Origin: Streptococcus oralis
Lineage (GTDB): Bacteria; Bacillota; Bacilli; Lactobacillales; Streptococcaceae
Length of the DNA: 64,000 bases
NCBI RefSeq assembly: GCF_019334565.1
Contig: NZ_CP079724.1
Location: 1,075,001-1,139,000, forward strand
Direction: 5' to 3'
Shown piece after piece: positions 61,628 through 64,000 of the stretch. Within the stretch, counting starts at the first letter, position 1. Each line of letters begins with the position of its first letter. The position numbers were made by a program, and so were the translations under genes. The notes below the pieces were generated by a model that had not been told where the DNA came from, searched no databases, and was given only the letters and a program-made list of their open reading frames with translations.

Positions 61628-63283
61628 ATGTCATTTGACGGATTTTTTTTACATCACATGGTTGAGGAATTGAAAAGCGAGTTAGTCAATGGTCGCATCC
61701 AGAAAATCAATCAACCTTTTGAACAAGAGTTGGTCTTGCAAATCCGCAGCAATCGCCAAAGCCATCGCCTGCTCCTTTCTGCCCATCCCGTTTTTGGTCG
61801 CATCCAGCTGACCCAAACAACCTTTGAAAATCCAGCCCAACCTTCGACTTTTATCATGGTTTTGAGAAAGTATTTGCAGGGTGCTCTGATTGAGTCGATT
61901 GAGCAAGTCGAAAATGACCGTATCGTGGAAATTACCGTTTCTAATAAAAACGAGATTGGAGACCATATCCAGGCTACCTTGATTATCGAAATCATGGGTA
62001 AACACAGCAATATTCTCCTCGTGGATAAAAGTAGCCATAAAATCCTCGAAGTCATCAAACACGTCGGCTTTTCACAAAATAGCTACCGCACCTTACTTCC
62101 CGGATCGACCTATATCGCTCCGCCAAGCACCGAGTCTCTCAATCCTTTTACTGTCAAGGATGAAAAGCTCTTTGAAATCTTGCAAACACAGGAACTAACA
62201 GCAAAAAATCTTCAAAGTCTCTTTCAAGGTCTGGGACGTGATACGGCAAATGAATTGGAAAACATTCTTGTCAGTGATAAACTGTCTACTTTCCGAAACT
62301 TCTTCGGGCAAGAAACCAAGCCTTTCCTAACGGAGACTTCTTTCAGCCCAGTTCCTTTTGCGAATCGTGTAGGAGAGCCTTTTGCCAGCCTTTCGGATCT
62401 CTTAGATACCTATTATAAGGATAAAGCTGAGCGCGACCGCGTCAAACAGCAAGCCAGTGAGCTCATTCGTCGTGTTGAAAATGAACTTCAGAAAAATCGA
62501 CATAAGCTTAAAAAACAAGAAAAAGAGTTACTAGCGACAGACAATGCTGAGGAATTTCGCCAAAAAGGGGAATTGTTGACAACCTTCCTTCATCAAGTAC
62601 CTAATGACCAAGACCAGGTTATCCTAGACAACTACTACACCAATCAGCCTATCACCATTGCGCTTGATAAGGCCTTGACTCCCAGCCAGAATGCTCAACG
62701 CTATTTTAAGCGTTACCAGAAACTCAAAGAAGCTGTCAAATACCTTACTGATCTGATTGAGGAAACCAAGGCAACCATTCTTTATCTAGAAAGTGTGGAG
62801 ACTGTGCTCAACCAAGCTGGACTAGAAGAAATCGCTGAAATACGTGAAGAATTGATTCAAACTGGCTTCATCAGAAGACGCCAACGCGAGAAAATTCAGA
62901 AACGCAAAAAACCAGAACAGTATCTGGCGAGCGATGGCAAAACCATTATCTATGTCGGTCGAAACAACCTTCAAAATGAGGAATTGACCTTTAAAATGGC
63001 CCGCAAGGAGGAACTCTGGTTCCATGCCAAGGACATTCCTGGAAGTCATGTCGTCATCTCAGGAAATCTCAATCCTTCTGACGAAGTCAAGACAGATGCA
63101 GCCGAACTAGCTGCCTACTTCTCCAAAGGGCGTTTGTCAAATCTCGTGCAAGTGGATATGATTGAAGTCAAGAAACTCAACAAACCAACAGGAGGAAAAC
63201 CCGGATTTGTAACCTACACAGGACAAAAGACCCTCCGTGTCACACCAGATCCAGAAAAAATCGCATCTATGAAAAAATCCTGA
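61628..63283 (+). CDS. pavA: RqcH/NFACT family protein, fibronectin-binding PavA
   Basis: A 551-residue NFACT protein. Bacterial RqcH binds stalled 50S subunits and adds alanine tails to blocked nascent chains; the streptococcal homologue PavA was described earlier as a surface fibronectin-binding adhesin, although it lacks a signal peptide, as this one does. It has an NFACT-N domain (MSFDGFFLHHMVEELKSELV), helix-hairpin and coiled-coil middle (about 270-430), and the C-terminal NFACT-R domain with KEELWFHAKDIPGSHVVI. The ATG at 61628 has AAGGAGAG; nine upstream codons in phase are leader. Confidence 0.95.
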   Translation: MSFDGFFLHHMVEELKSELVNGRIQKINQPFEQELVLQIRSNRQSHRLLLSAHPVFGRIQLTQTTFENPAQPSTFIMVLRKYLQGALIESIEQVENDRIVEITVSNKNEIGDHIQATLIIEIMGKHSNILLVDKSSHKILEVIKHVGFSQNSYRTLLPGSTYIAPPSTESLNPFTVKDEKLFEILQTQELTAKNLQSLFQGLGRDTANELENILVSDKLSTFRNFFGQETKPFLTETSFSPVPFANRVGEPFASLSDLLDTYYKDKAERDRVKQQASELIRRVENELQKNRHKLKKQEKELLATDNAEEFRQKGELLTTFLHQVPNDQDQVILDNYYTNQPITIALDKALTPSQNAQRYFKRYQKLKEAVKYLTDLIEETKATILYLESVETVLNQAGLEEIAEIREELIQTGFIRRRQREKIQKRKKPEQYLASDGKTIIYVGRNNLQNEELTFKMARKEELWFHAKDIPGSHVVISGNLNPSDEVKTDAAELAAYFSKGRLSNLVQVDMIEVKKLNKPTGGKPGFVTYTGQKTLRVTPDPEKIASMKKS

Positions 63284-63308
63284 TTCCACTTGAAATCAGG
63301 ATTTTCGT
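63274..63308. terminator. Bidirectional terminator between pavA and deoD
   Basis: AAAATCCTGATT (63274-63285), eight-base loop, AATCAGGATTTT (63294-63305), with the pavA stop codon inside the left arm. Confidence 0.85.
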
Positions 63309-63315
63309 TTACAAT

Positions 63316-64000
63316 TTACTCTGCAATCAAGGTTTCCAAACCAACCTTCATCATATCGGTGAAGGTATTTTGGCGTTCTTCTGCCGTAGTGTCTTCATCT
63401 GGATTGACCAAGCTATCAGAAATGGTCATGATAGCAAGTGCATCGACGTGGTGTTGGGCAGCAAGATAGTAAAGAGCTGCTGCTTCCATTTCCACAGCCT
63501 TGACTCCCCATTTACCAAGCTCGATGTTCTTTTTAAAGTAGTTTGAGTAAAAGACATCTGATGACAAAACGTTCCCAACGTGGGTGGTCATACCTAGTTC
63601 TTTGGCGATATGGTAGGCCTTGTCTAGCAAGTCAAAACTAGCGATTTGTGGGAAATCATACTGTGGCCAGTCGTTGCGGATGATGTTTGAGTTGGTTGCA
63701 GCTGCTTGCGCCAAAACCAATTCACGGACATGAACATCCTCGTTTAACGAACCCGCAGTTCCCACACGGATCAATTTCTTTACACCGTAGTCCACAATCA
63801 ACTCACGCGCATAAATCGAAATGGATGGCATCCCCATCCCAGTTCCCATGACCGATACACGGTGACCCTTGTAAGTACCAGTGTAACCAAACATGTTACG
63901 CACTTCGTTAAAACAAACAGCATCTTCAAGGAAGTTTTCCGCAATAAATTTCGCACGAAGAGGATCCCCAGGAAGAAGAATTTTATCAGCAATTTCACCC
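63316..64000 (-). CDS. deoD: Purine-nucleoside phosphorylase DeoD type (5' end outside window)
   Basis: Cleaves purine nucleosides to base and (deoxy)ribose 1-phosphate. The visible 228 codons run [20 protein letters not shown] to the end [10 protein letters not shown]; about the first nine residues should lie beyond base 64000. Marks include [16 protein letters not shown], the IRVGTAGSL phosphate region and [16 protein letters not shown]. It is convergent with pavA across a shared terminator. In S. pneumoniae, as I remember, pavA and deoD are far apart, so this junction marks a rearrangement. Confidence 0.96.
   Translation of the reverse strand, partial: GEIADKILLPGDPLRAKFIAENFLEDAVCFNEVRNMFGYTGTYKGHRVSVMGTGMGMPSISIYARELIVDYGVKKLIRVGTAGSLNEDVHVRELVLAQAAATNSNIIRNDWPQYDFPQIASFDLLDKAYHIAKELGMTTHVGNVLSSDVFYSNYFKKNIELGKWGVKAVEMEAAALYYLAAQHHVDALAIMTISDSLVNPDEDTTAEERQNTFTDMMKVGLETLIAE

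Overview
The window is a gene-dense, low-GC stretch of a Streptococcus chromosome, most likely a mitis-group species. The proteins (F-ATPase c subunit, PavA/RqcH, PmrA, CpoA, SpxR, CoiA, TrpX) read as close relatives of those I remember from S. pneumoniae and S. mitis. The gene order is a mosaic of blocks that are separated in S. pneumoniae: trpXYZ and ppc-ftsW sit next to prsA-pepF-coiA, and pavA sits next to deoD. No BOX or RUP repeats were seen. I therefore favour a non-pneumococcal mitis-group species and do not name it.

Layout: 1-5.1 kb, F0F1 ATP synthase operon (minus strand, cut inside atpD). 5.3-7.7 kb, CHY zinc-finger protein, U32 tRNA-hydroxylation protein and GntR regulator. 7.9-9.4 kb, guaA on the plus strand. 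9.5-11.7 kb, SRP genes ffh and ylxM with a small unknown gene between them. 11.8-13 kb, tuf. 13.2-17 kb, a YtvI/AI-2E permease, dacA, and a thioredoxin-like lipoprotein with CcdA. 17-21 kb, map, spxR, a GNAT acetyltransferase and murA. 21.2-27 kb, pyk, pfkA and dnaE. 27.4-30.7 kb, pepX, a decayed tandem copy of its 3' end, and an ArgR-type regulator. 30.7-38.3 kb, obgE, the glycolipid glycosyltransferases (cpoA and partner), a DUF59 protein, rpoD and dnaG, with three small proteins. 38.5-41.6 kb, a T-box-controlled tryptophan-type ABC transporter. 41.6-45.6 kb, ppc and ftsW. 45.8-50.3 kb, competence gene coiA with pepF, an O-methyltransferase and prsA. 50.3-51.6 kb, an orphan Card1-like (DUF1887, CARF plus nuclease) gene. 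51.7-61.5 kb, a long operon ybeY-dgkA-era-mutM-coaE-pmrA-rpmG-secG-(insertion)-rnr-smpB-tehB. 61.6-64 kb, pavA/rqcH and truncated deoD.

Most of the window is housekeeping. The accessory-looking parts are: (a) the Card1-like gene, which has no CRISPR array or cas gene near it; (b) an AT-rich insertion between secG and rnr, carrying one long reading frame split by a single TGA, whose C-terminal half looks like a PD-(D/E)XK/Vsr-like nuclease; and (c) the tandem pepX 3' remnant. Regulatory structure is unusually readable: many promoters carry a TGnTATAAT extended -10. Three of them (ylxM, cpoA, dacA) put the predicted transcription start at or within a few bases of the start codon, suggesting leaderless or nearly leaderless mRNAs. 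coiA has a ComX-type cin-box.
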